This document shows positions 1-7,293 of a stretch of DNA of 64,000 nt, piece by piece. A program made the translations under genes and the position numbers. The notes under the pieces are model-generated. The model saw only the letters and a program-made list of their open reading frames with translations. It did no database searches and had not been told where the DNA came from. Every line of letters begins with the position of its first letter. Position 1 is the stretch's first letter. The stretch comes from Paracoccus sp041927875 (GTDB taxonomy: Bacteria > Pseudomonadota > Alphaproteobacteria > Rhodobacterales > Rhodobacteraceae). The DNA lies in the NCBI RefSeq assembly GCF_041927875.1, contig NZ_JBHFHN010000004.1. One strand, 5' to 3'.

Positions 1-87
1 CATCTCTGATCTCCTCGTTCTTGGAGACCAGCAGACGGTAGATCGTAGCTTCCGTCACTGTCCAATTTTTGGGGGGGTGCTCAGTCA
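1..87 (-). mobile_element. End of an IS3-family-like insertion sequence (truncated by window edge)
   Basis: Read on the minus strand from 87, the sequence starts TGACTGAGCACCCC, then AAAAATTGGACA. This form (TG, a C-rich tract, then A-rich and TTGGACA) resembles the terminal inverted repeats of many IS3-family elements. Downstream on the same strand are a strong ribosome site, GAGGAG, and an ATG at positions 3-1, which would be the first codon of the transposase OrfA lying outside the window. The element end is therefore placed at 87. The family name rests on memory of terminal repeats only; no transposase residues are visible beyond the start codon and the other end is not seen. Confidence 0.5.
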
Positions 88-589
88 GCCTGTGAAGGTG
101 GCGGGCGATCGTTCAGGGCTTGAGCGTCGGCCTTCGGTGTTGCGGGATGTCGATGTCGATGTCGATGTCGATGTCGATGTCGATGTCGATGTCGAAGGCG
201 GTGTGGGCAGCGCGCCTTGCCGGGTTAGGGTCTTGCGTGACTCAGCGCGGCTGGTAGGTGCGATGCTGCTGCGTTTGCCGCGACGTGGGATGGGTGGGGT
301 GCGGAAGGCCATGTGGCAGCATTGCAGGGGTGCCGTTAAGTCGCAGCAAGGTATTGTGCTGGGCTGAGGCGATGATGGTCTCGGCCTCGGCGGTTACCTT
401 GGGGCAATCGCGGGGCCGCTTTCAAATCTTCGGCGGTCGCCGGTTTTGCAATGCCTAACCTTCTTCTGGCCTGGCCTTCGCCACGGACACATGCACGGCG
501 CCTATGAAACACCGGCACATACAGCGTTCCTCCGACCGATGCTGGACACAAGGCCGCAAGTGACACAGTGTGGTATCGCAACGGCCCCC
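88..589. other. About 500 bases without a convincing gene
   Basis: Short open frames occur on both strands but none has a recognisable domain, a ribosome site with sensible spacing, or the codon bias of the neighbouring genes. The only clear structure is the hexamer repeat at 146-193. The stretch lies between an insertion-sequence end and the 3' end of thiQ, so it may be decayed DNA left by past insertions. No terminator hairpin for thiQ is evident. Confidence 0.5.
146..193. repeat. Hexanucleotide microsatellite GATGTC x 8
   Basis: Eight perfect, uninterrupted copies of GATGTC run from 146 to 193. Translated on the plus strand in one frame they give alternating Asp-Val, and on the minus strand Ser-Thr; neither reading belongs to a recognisable protein. 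Perfect short tandem repeats like this change copy number by replication slippage. Confidence 0.9.
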
Positions 590-1297
590 CTACGCGTCGG
601 GGCGCCCGAGATAGGCGGCAAGGCCGGGGGGCGGGTCGGCCAGCAATGCGGCGGTGTCGACGGGGGGGGTGGCGCGGCCCGCGTCGATCACGACGGTCAG
701 CGGGCATATCGCGCGCGCGTCGTCAGGGTCATGGCTGACCATCAGCAGGGTGGCGCTGGTCTGGTCGGCGATCTGCGCGAGCAAGGCCAGCATCTCGGCC
801 TTCAGTGCGGGGCCAAGCGCGGCAAAGGGTTCATCCAGCAGGATCAGGCCCCGCCGGCGCAGCAACACCCGGGCCAGGGCGACGCGGCTTTGCTGGCCGC
901 CGGACATTTGCGCAGGCTTGCGCGACCCCATGCCGGACAGACCGACGCGATCCAGCGCGGCTTCCACATCGGCCCTTTGCGCGGTGTCCAGCCGCAGGTC
1001 GGGACGCAAGCCCAGACCGACATTCTGCGCGACCGTGAGGTGCGGGAACAGGTTCTGATCCTGAAACAGGATGGATAGCGGCCGGTCGCCGGGGCGCTGC
1101 GCGGTGAGGTCGGCGCCGTCCAACAGGATGCGCCCGGACTGGGGCGTCAGAAAGCCTGCGATGGCATTCAGCAGTGTCGACTTGCCCGATCCGGACGGCC
1201 CGATCACGGCCACCCGCGCCCCAACTGGTATCTTCAGATCGGCGGCAAGGGAGAAATCACCTTGCCGGATCAAGAGGTTGTCAAGTGTCAGTGGCAA
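590..1297 (-). CDS. thiQ: Thiamine/TPP ABC transporter ATP-binding protein ThiQ
   Basis: Cytoplasmic ATPase subunit that powers ThiBPQ import of thiamine and thiamine phosphates. The 235-residue protein has Walker A GPSGSGKST, the ABC signature MSGGQQSRVALAR and Walker B LILLDEP, followed by the switch histidine in MVSHD. The length matches the family. I chose the TTG at 1297 because AGGAGG sits 5 bases upstream and the protein then begins MPLTLDNLL, matching the duplicate copy found upstream (MALDNLL). An earlier TTG at 1312 would place the ribosome site inside the gene. It is the last gene of thiBPQ, under the TPP riboswitch ahead of thiB. Unusually, it does not overlap thiP; a 5'-end duplicate lies between them. 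Confidence 0.92.
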   Translation of the reverse strand: MPLTLDNLLIRQGDFSLAADLKIPVGARVAVIGPSGSGKSTLLNAIAGFLTPQSGRILLDGADLTAQRPGDRPLSILFQDQNLFPHLTVAQNVGLGLRPDLRLDTAQRADVEAALDRVGLSGMGSRKPAQMSGGQQSRVALARVLLRRRGLILLDEPFAALGPALKAEMLALLAQIADQTSATLLMVSHDPDDARAICPLTVVIDAGRATPPVDTAALLADPPPGLAAYLGRPDA

Positions 1298-1312
1298 GGC
1301 GTCCTCCTGCAA

Positions 1313-1423
1313 TCAACGGCCGTGACGGGACGAAGGGCGGGCCGACTGGCGGATGTGCGGACCCTTTCGGACGGAGGTGACGCTGAAATCCCCTTGCCGC
1401 ATCAGCAGGTTGTCAAGCGCCAT
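1313..1423 (-). pseudogene. Remnant duplicate of the thiQ 5' end between thiP and thiQ
   Basis: An ATG at 1423 opens a 36-codon frame that begins MALDNLLMRQGDFSV, nearly the same as the start of the intact ThiQ (LTLDNLLIRQGDFSL), then continues into unrelated residues and stops at 1313, fifteen bases before the intact start codon. At the DNA level about 45 bases match with scattered substitutions. The ATG overlaps the thiP stop codon region (thiP ends at 1413), the close coupling expected of the ancestral thiP-thiQ junction. The likely history is a partial duplication of thiQ, after which only the downstream copy stayed intact. A short leader peptide translated from it could still couple thiP and thiQ translation, but this is speculation. 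Confidence 0.8.
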
Positions 1424-2972
1424 TGGCAAGTCGCCCCCCGCGGTCAAAGGCCCAGAACAGCGCGAAGGCAAGGCAGACCAGCACCACCGCCGCCCCCGCC
1501 GCATCGGCCATCCGATAGCCGTTCATCAGCTGATACATGCGCAGCGGCAGCGTCGCCTGATCGGGGTTCGAGAACAAGGCGATCACCCCCAGATCGCCCA
1601 TTGCAAGTGCCGCCGACAGCCCGCCGGCAAAGCCAAGCGGGCGCGCCAGGCGGGGAAGCACCAGCAGCCGCAGTCGCGCCAGGCCGGTCAGGTTCAGGCT
1701 CTCCGCCAGCCGCCCGTAGTCCGCCATCAGCGCCCGCGCCGCCGGGATCAGCGTGCGCAGCGCAAAGGGCAGCGCCATGATCGCGTTCACCCCGACCGTC
1801 ACCGGCAGGGCCAAGGTCGCGGGCGCGGCGACGGGGCGCAGGATCAGGAACAGGCCGGTGCCCAGCACCAGCGGGCTGGCGACCAGGGGAAGCATCCCGG
1901 CGGCCTCAATCCAGCGGCGGCGGCCCTGCGCCAGGGCAAGCGCCAGGATCAGGGCCAGCACTAGCGTCACCCCGGCCGAGGTCAGCGCCATCCAGACCGA
2001 CCGCCAGGTGGATTCCCACACCGGCGCGGGCAGGCTGGTCAGGCGGGGCAGACCACGCGCGAACACCATGGCGAGCGGCGCCAGCAGGAACCCTGCCGCC
2101 GCCGTGATGACCAGTCCGTCGGCGGCGAGGCGCCAGCCCCTCGGCGCGATCAAGCCCGGCGTCAGCGCCCGATCCAACCCCGCGCCAAAGCCCGCCGGGA
2201 TCGTCACCCGCGCCGAGATGGCAAGCGCGACCAGCGACAGCGCCACCTGGATCAGCCCCAGCGTGGCGGCGCGGCCCATGTCGAAATCGAAACGGAAGGC
2301 CTGATAGATCGCCAGTTCGATGGTGCTTGCGCGGGGCCCGCCGCCAAGCGCAAGGGCCACGGTGAATGAGGTCAGGCAGACCAGAAAGATCGCCAGCCAG
2401 ACCCCCGGCAGGGTGGCGCGCAGCATCGGCAGCTCCAGATGGCGCAGGCTGTCGGCGGGGCGGAAACCAAGGCTGGCGGCAAGCCGGAACCTTTCCACCG
2501 GGATTGCCTGCCAGCCGTGCAGGATCAGCCGCACCGCCAGGGGAAGGTTGAAGAAGACATGCGCCAGGATCACCCCCTGCGCGCCATAGATCGTCAGCCC
2601 CGGCAGGCCAAGCACGGCGAGGGCGCTGTTGACCATGCCATTGCGGCCAAACACCGCGATGAGCCCCATGATCGCCACGATCACCGGCAGGATGAAGGGC
2701 GCGCCCAGCAGCGTGACCAGCAGCCCGCGTCCGACAAACCGCCGCCGCGCCAGTGCGCGCGCCACCGGCACCGCCAGCACGACCGAAATCGCCGCCGACA
2801 GGGCCGCCTGCCACAGGGTGAAGCGGACCGCCGCCCAGTCACCGGGCCGCAGCCCCGACAGCCCGCCCGCCGCCCAGGCGACGGCGGCCAGCGTGCCCAG
2901 AACCGCCACGGCCAAGGCCGCAGCGGTCAGGGCGCCGGGCCAGGGGTTTACTGACCGAAGGCGCGCAGCCAT
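1413..2972 (-). CDS. thiP: Thiamine/TPP ABC transporter permease ThiP
   Basis: Inner-membrane permease of the ThiBPQ thiamine importer. The 519-residue protein is a fused double permease: two sets of about six hydrophobic segments, each with an ABC-permease cytoplasmic loop (the first near residues 165-190, EAA-like, after the segment containing AHVFFNLPLAVRLILHGW). The size fits the two-domain ThiP/iron-type permeases. The start overlaps the 3' end of thiB by about 25 bases, so translation is probably coupled. The neighbouring substrate-binding and ATPase genes and the upstream TPP riboswitch fix the substrate class. Confidence 0.93.
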   Translation of the reverse strand: MAARLRSVNPWPGALTAAALAVAVLGTLAAVAWAAGGLSGLRPGDWAAVRFTLWQAALSAAISVVLAVPVARALARRRFVGRGLLVTLLGAPFILPVIVAIMGLIAVFGRNGMVNSALAVLGLPGLTIYGAQGVILAHVFFNLPLAVRLILHGWQAIPVERFRLAASLGFRPADSLRHLELPMLRATLPGVWLAIFLVCLTSFTVALALGGGPRASTIELAIYQAFRFDFDMGRAATLGLIQVALSLVALAISARVTIPAGFGAGLDRALTPGLIAPRGWRLAADGLVITAAAGFLLAPLAMVFARGLPRLTSLPAPVWESTWRSVWMALTSAGVTLVLALILALALAQGRRRWIEAAGMLPLVASPLVLGTGLFLILRPVAAPATLALPVTVGVNAIMALPFALRTLIPAARALMADYGRLAESLNLTGLARLRLLVLPRLARPLGFAGGLSAALAMGDLGVIALFSNPDQATLPLRMYQLMNGYRMADAAGAAVVLVCLAFALFWAFDRGGRLANGA

Positions 2973-3931
2973 TCGTCCAGCGCCGGTTGCCGCAGGGCCT
3001 CGGCCTCGGTTTCCGAATAGAACAGGGTCTTGTCGGGGCGCGGCAGCGCGGCGAAGCCTTCGGGCAGGCTGCCCGGTTCAAAGCGCGCCGGATAGGACCA
3101 GTTGGCGGTGGCGATCATCCCCTGAAAATCGTCGGACATGACGTAATCCATGAACTTCTGCCCCAGTTCGGGCTGGTCGCTGGTCGACAGACGCGCGGCC
3201 AGTTCGGTCATGAAATAATGCCCTTCGGGGAAGATGGCGGCGGCCTTGGTGTCGTCCTTTTCGGCGATGATGTGATAGGCGGGCGAGGTGGTATAGGACA
3301 GGACCATATCGGCCTCGCCCTCGGTGAACAGTCCATAGGATTCCGACCAGCCTTTCGTGACCGTCAGCACCTTGGGGGCCAGCGTGCGCCAGGCGTCTTC
3401 GGCTTTTTCGCCATAGACCGCCTTGACCCACAACAGCAGCGCCAGACCCGAGATCGAGCTGCGCGGATCCTGGATCACGATCTTCAGGCTGTCCGGCGCA
3501 TCCAGCAATTCCTGAAACGATTTCGGTGGGTTGGCCAGTTTCGTCTTGTCATACACAAAGGCCGTTTCCCCCCAGTTGAAGGGCAGGAAGATGTCGTCCT
3601 CCCAGTCGATCGGAAGGGTCAGGCGGCTGTTGTCCCGGCCATGCGGGGCAAACAGGCCAAGCGCGCGGGCGCGGGCGGTGACGTCGGTGTTCAGCCCGAT
3701 CACGGCATCGGCGGCGGTCTTGTCGCCCTCAAGCTGCAAGCGGGGCAGGATGTCGCCGGTGACGAATTGCAGATCACAGCCACAGGTCGCCTCGAACCCC
3801 TTTTCGATGGCCGGGCCGGGGCCCCATTCCGAGGTGAAGTAATCGGGCGCATAGACGGTGAAAACGGGGGTTTCCGCCACGGCGGGCATGGCCGAGGCCA
3901 GAAAACCCGCCAGCATCAGGGATTTGGTCAT
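2948..3931 (-). CDS. thiB: Thiamine/TPP ABC transporter substrate-binding protein ThiB
   Basis: Periplasmic binding protein that captures thiamine, thiamine phosphate or TPP and delivers it to ThiPQ. The 327-residue product starts with a signal peptide (MTKSLMLAGFLASAMPAVAE, cleavage probably after AVA), followed by a type 2 periplasmic-binding fold opening TPVFTVYAPDYF. The ATG at 3931 is preferred because GGAGG lies 5 bases upstream; a TTG twelve bases earlier would contain that ribosome site. First gene of thiBPQ. The 5' leader carries a TPP riboswitch, so expression should fall when TPP is plentiful. Confidence 0.93.
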   Translation of the reverse strand: MTKSLMLAGFLASAMPAVAETPVFTVYAPDYFTSEWGPGPAIEKGFEATCGCDLQFVTGDILPRLQLEGDKTAADAVIGLNTDVTARARALGLFAPHGRDNSRLTLPIDWEDDIFLPFNWGETAFVYDKTKLANPPKSFQELLDAPDSLKIVIQDPRSSISGLALLLWVKAVYGEKAEDAWRTLAPKVLTVTKGWSESYGLFTEGEADMVLSYTTSPAYHIIAEKDDTKAAAIFPEGHYFMTELAARLSTSDQPELGQKFMDYVMSDDFQGMIATANWSYPARFEPGSLPEGFAALPRPDKTLFYSETEAEALRQPALDEWLRAFGQ

Positions 3932-3974
3932 CGCATCCTCCAATGGCCGACAGGCGGGGTCAGGGGCGATGAAC

Positions 3975-4066
3975 GCGAGACCTTCCCTCCGCCGGTGCGA
4001 ACCGGTTCAGGTTCAACGGGTTCGCGCGGATCGCATCTCAGCCCGTGACGGGCACCCCGAGGTGGG
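3975..4066 (-). promoter_or_regulatory. TPP riboswitch (THI element) upstream of thiB
   Basis: On the minus strand the conserved THI-box blocks are all present: CGGGGTGCCC, GGGCTGAGATG, GAACCCGTTGAACCTGAACC and GGAGGGAAGGTCTCGCG. The core AACCTGAACC and CTGAGA elements are identical to the consensus. It ends about 45 bases before the thiB start. No poly-U hairpin is visible between the aptamer and the ribosome site, so control of translation initiation is more likely than termination. Confidence 0.95.
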
Positions 4067-4069
4067 TTT

Positions 4070-4097
4070 ACTCTAGCGCCTGTGGTAGTCGCTGCAA
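4070..4097 (-). promoter_or_regulatory. Candidate sigma-70-type promoter for thiBPQ
   Basis: On the minus strand, TTGCAG (4097-4092) and TAGAGT (4075-4070) are separated by 16 bases and lie immediately upstream of the TPP aptamer, the correct place for the transcript leader. The match to TTGACA/TATAAT is moderate and no transcription data are available. Confidence 0.4.
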
Positions 4098-4131
4098 GGT
4101 GCGTATTTTTTACAAGAAAGAAGGGCAGGTC

Positions 4132-5085
4132 ATGGCGATATTCGACGACAATGCGGCAACGATCGGGCGCACGCCGCTGGTGCGGCTGAACCGGATGACC
4201 AAAGGCATGGGCGCGACCGTGCTGGCCAAGATCGAGGGGCGCAACCCCGCCTATTCGGTCAAGTGCCGGATCGGCGCGGCGATGGTCTGGGATGCCGAGG
4301 CGCGTGGCGTGCTGGCGCCGGGGCAGGCGATTGTCGAGCCGACCTCGGGCAATACCGGCATCGCTTTGGCGATGGTTGCGGCGGCGCGCGGCTATCCGAT
4401 CACCCTGACCATGCCCGACACGATGAGCGTCGAGCGGCGGAAGTTGCTGTTGGCTTACGGCGCCAGGCTGGTGCTGACCCCCGGCGCGCAGGGCATGAAG
4501 GGCGCGATCGCCAAGGCCGAGGAAATCGCGGCCGAGACCGGCGCAGTGCTGTTGCAGCAGTTCCAGAACCCGGCGAACCCCGCCATTCACGAACGGACCA
4601 CCGGGCCGGAAATCCTTGAGGATACCGGCGGCAAGGTGGATCTGTTCGTCGCGGGTGTCGGAACCGGCGGCACGATAACCGGCACGTCACGGTTCCTGAA
4701 GGGCAAGGGCGTGCCGGTGCATGTCGTCGCCGTCGAACCCGAGGCCAGCCCGGTTCTGACCCAAGCGCGCGCCGGTCAGCCGATCCAGCCCGGGCCGCAC
4801 AAGATCCAGGGCATCGGCGCGGGTTTCGTGCCGGGCGTGCTGGACATGGGCCTGATCGACGAGATCCAGCAGGTCAGCAATGACGACGCCATCGCCACCG
4901 CCCTGCGGCTGGCGCGTGAGGAAGGCATTCTGTGCGGCATTTCCTGTGGCGCGGCGGCGGCCGTGGCCTTGCGGCTGGCGGCGATGCCGGATCACGCGGG
5001 CAAGACCATCGTCGTGGTGCTGCCGGATTCGGGCGAACGCTATCTGTCCTCGGCGCTGTTCGAGGGGCAGTTCGACGGCGTGTAA
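4132..5085 (+). CDS. cysK: Cysteine synthase A (O-acetylserine sulfhydrylase)
   Basis: PLP enzyme that makes L-cysteine from O-acetylserine and sulfide in the cytoplasm. The 317-residue protein carries the PLP-lysine region PAYSVKCRIG, the substrate loop TSGNTGIA and the phosphate-binding loop GTGGTITGT, with a C-terminal PDSGERYLS, all characteristic of CysK. The ATG at 4132 has an AAGGGCAGG ribosome site just upstream; the open frame extends further 5' but there it crosses the opposite-strand riboswitch. The gene diverges from thiBPQ and sits 54 bases ahead of aroC. Sulfide-handling CysK beside thiazole genes is suggestive, but ThiG sulfur normally comes through IscS/ThiI, so I read no direct link. 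Confidence 0.95.
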   Translation: MAIFDDNAATIGRTPLVRLNRMTKGMGATVLAKIEGRNPAYSVKCRIGAAMVWDAEARGVLAPGQAIVEPTSGNTGIALAMVAAARGYPITLTMPDTMSVERRKLLLAYGARLVLTPGAQGMKGAIAKAEEIAAETGAVLLQQFQNPANPAIHERTTGPEILEDTGGKVDLFVAGVGTGGTITGTSRFLKGKGVPVHVVAVEPEASPVLTQARAGQPIQPGPHKIQGIGAGFVPGVLDMGLIDEIQQVSNDDAIATALRLAREEGILCGISCGAAAAVALRLAAMPDHAGKTIVVVLPDSGERYLSSALFEGQFDGV

Positions 5086-5139
5086 AGCGGTGGCAATCCC
5101 GCCGCGCTTTGCGTAATCCCGGGCCAAAGGAGTGCCGCG

Positions 5140-6243
5140 ATGAGCCTGAATAGCTTTGGTCATGTGTTTCGGGTGACGACCTGGGGGGAAAGCCACGGCC
5201 CGGCCCTTGGGGCGACGGTCGATGGCTGCCCGCCCGGCGTCGCGCTGGATGAGGCGATGATCCAGCCGTTTCTGGATGCGCGGCGGCCCGGCCAGTCCTC
5301 GGTCACCACGCAGCGGCAAGAACCTGATCAGGTGCGCATCCTGTCGGGCGTGTTCGAGGGGCGCACCACCGGCACGCCGATCCAGTTGATGATCGAGAAT
5401 ACCGACCAGCGGTCCAGGGATTACGGCGCGATTGCGCAGGCCTTCCGGCCCGGCCATGCCGACATCACCTATCACCAGAAATACGGCTTCCGCGATTATC
5501 GCGGCGGTGGCCGGTCCAGCGCGCGGGAAACGGCGGCGCGGGTGGCGGCGGGCGGTGTGGCGCGGGCGGTGCTGGGCGATCTGGTGCCGGGGTTGCGGAT
5601 CATCGGCTACATGATCCAGATGGGCGACCGTCACATTGACCGCAGCCGCTTTGACGCCGATCAGATCGCGCGCAACGATTTCTTCATCCCCGATGCGGGC
5701 GCGGTGGCCGACTGGACCGATTACCTGCACGCCATCCGCAAGGCCCATAACAGCGTCGGCGCCGCGATCGAGGTGGTGATCGCCGGTTGCCCGCCCGGCC
5801 TTGGCGCGCCGATCTATGGCAAGCTGGACACCGACCTTGCCGCCGCGATGATGTCGATCAACGCCGTCAAGGGCGTCGAGATCGGCGAGGGCATGGCCGC
5901 CGCCGCGCTGACCGGCACCGAAAACGCCGATGAGATCGTGATGGGGCCGGACGGGCCGCAATTCCTGTCGAACCATGCGGGCGGCATTCTGGGCGGCATC
6001 TCGACCGGGCAGGACATCGTGGTGCGGTTCTCGGTCAAGCCGACCAGTTCCATCCTGACGCCGCGCCGGTCGATCAATGCGGCGGGCGAGGCGGTCGAGA
6101 TCGTGACCAAGGGCCGCCACGACCCCTGCGTGGGCATCCGCGCGGTGCCGGTGGCCGAGGCGATGGCGGCCTGCGTCGTGCTGGATCACCTGCTGCTGGA
6201 CCGCGCCCAGACTGGCGGGGTGCGGGGGCGGATCGGCGGATGA
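5140..6243 (+). CDS. aroC: Chorismate synthase
   Basis: Last step of the shikimate pathway: 5-enolpyruvylshikimate-3-phosphate to chorismate, using reduced FMN. The 367-residue protein shows the family signatures: TTWGESHGPALG near the start, the GRSSARETAARVAAGG block mid-protein, and the C-terminal RHDPCVGIRAVPVAEAM. Length is normal for the short bacterial form. AAAGGAG stands 7 bases before the ATG. Its stop overlaps the start of the following methyltransferase (ATGA), so the two are probably co-translated. Confidence 0.97.
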   Translation: MSLNSFGHVFRVTTWGESHGPALGATVDGCPPGVALDEAMIQPFLDARRPGQSSVTTQRQEPDQVRILSGVFEGRTTGTPIQLMIENTDQRSRDYGAIAQAFRPGHADITYHQKYGFRDYRGGGRSSARETAARVAAGGVARAVLGDLVPGLRIIGYMIQMGDRHIDRSRFDADQIARNDFFIPDAGAVADWTDYLHAIRKAHNSVGAAIEVVIAGCPPGLGAPIYGKLDTDLAAAMMSINAVKGVEIGEGMAAAALTGTENADEIVMGPDGPQFLSNHAGGILGGISTGQDIVVRFSVKPTSSILTPRRSINAAGEAVEIVTKGRHDPCVGIRAVPVAEAMAACVVLDHLLLDRAQTGGVRGRIGG

Positions 6244-7034
6244 CGACCGACAGCCAGCCCCCGCGCCGCGTCTGGGGCATGGGGCCGATTGCCGATTTCA
6301 TCGACCGTCACGGCCTGCGCGCGCGGTTCGACGCGCTTGGTCCCGACAAGGTGGCCGATGTGCCCTATGGCGGGCGTGTGCTGCGCTTTCACATTCCCGA
6401 TGCGATGACCGACAAGATGCAGATCCCGGCGCTGATGGGCCGCCTGCACGAGGCGCCCTTGCTGGAACGCTTTGCCGGGCTGGCCGCGCCTGGCGGCGTG
6501 GTGCTTGATCTGGGGGCCAATCACGGCAGTCACACGGTGTTTTTCGCCGCGATCATGGGCGCGCGGCGTGTTCATGCGTTCGAGCCGCAGCCCCGCATGG
6601 CCGTCATCCTGCGCAAGACGGTCGCGCTGAACGGGCTGAGCAATGTGGTCGTCCATCAGGCTGCCGTGGGGGCCAGGGCTGGCCATGTGCGACTGGCGCA
6701 GTCGAATGCCGAGAACACCGGCATGGCCAGCTTTCGTCCCGATCCGGGTGGCGATGTGGCGATGGTGGCCATCGACCAGGTGGTGACCGACGCCCCCGTC
6801 ACGGCGATCAAGATCGATATCGAGGGGATGCAGATGCCCGCCCTGCGCGGCATGGTGCGCACCCTGCGCCGCGACCGCCCGGTGCTGTGGCTGGAGCTGC
6901 GCCCCGCCAAGGGCGAGGTCGAGGCCCCGACCGCCTGGCTGGCGCGGCTTGGCTATCAGCCCATCCAGGTGGGCTTCCGCGACTTTTTCTTTCTGCCGAC
7001 CGGCGTTTCGGGCGGCCCGGAACCGGGTGCTTGA
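6240..7034 (+). CDS. FkbM-family methyltransferase
   Basis: Predicted SAM-dependent O-methyltransferase of 264 residues. The SAM-binding motif I reads VVLDLGANHGSHTVFFAA (about residues 85-102), motif II includes VHAFEPQP, and the C-terminal part has the FkbM hallmark IKIDIEGMQMPALRGM. Acceptors in this family are usually sugars or polyketides; nothing here fixes the acceptor. It overlaps the aroC stop by four bases, so it is likely expressed with it, though no shikimate role is known for the family. A sugar acceptor in the polysaccharide made by the locus further along is possible but not supported by position. Confidence 0.85.
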   Translation: MTTDSQPPRRVWGMGPIADFIDRHGLRARFDALGPDKVADVPYGGRVLRFHIPDAMTDKMQIPALMGRLHEAPLLERFAGLAAPGGVVLDLGANHGSHTVFFAAIMGARRVHAFEPQPRMAVILRKTVALNGLSNVVVHQAAVGARAGHVRLAQSNAENTGMASFRPDPGGDVAMVAIDQVVTDAPVTAIKIDIEGMQMPALRGMVRTLRRDRPVLWLELRPAKGEVEAPTAWLARLGYQPIQVGFRDFFFLPTGVSGGPEPGA

Positions 7035-7068
7035 CCCCCGACCGGCTTTGCCCCTAACCTGTCCCCAC

Positions 7069-7175
7069 GTCAGGGGAGTCCCGCCAAGGGGACTGAGAGG
7101 CAGACGGGAACCGCATGGTTCCGGCGACGCGACCCTTTGAACCTGAACCAGTTGATGCTGGCGTAGGAAGACCGA
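7069..7175 (+). promoter_or_regulatory. TPP riboswitch (THI element) upstream of thiC
   Basis: The conserved blocks occur in order: CAGGGGAGTCCC, GGGACTGAGAGG, GACCCTTTGAACCTGAACC and GATGCTGGCGTAGGAAG. An accessory hairpin (CGGGAACCGCATGGTTCCG) lies between the two conserved halves. The aptamer ends about 120 bases before the thiC start; the intervening leader is GC-rich with several possible hairpins but no clear U-tract, so the expression platform probably acts on translation of thiC. Together with the thiB leader it places both salvage and synthesis of thiamine under TPP feedback. Confidence 0.95.
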
Positions 7176-7293
7176 AGGGCAGTCCCCCCACATCATATCG
7201 GGGTGGTCCTTTCGGGCCATCTGGCCCTGTGCGCGGGGTCATGGCCCGCAATCCGCGTCCCGCATCCGCTTGCCCCGGCAAGAGGAGGCCGCC

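Noticed and set aside
77..367. Plus-strand frame with an Asp-Val repeat, and the minus-strand Ser-Thr repeat frame opposite
   Set aside because: Both are produced by the GATGTC microsatellite; no domain, ribosome site or matching codon bias.
4687..6189. Long minus-strand frame across cysK and aroC
   Set aside because: It is a shadow of GC-rich third positions in the real genes, rich in Arg/His/Gln, with no family features; aroC and cysK are certain.
7176..7293. Rho-independent terminator as the expression platform of the thiC riboswitch
   Set aside because: GC-rich hairpins are possible but no U-tract follows any of them.
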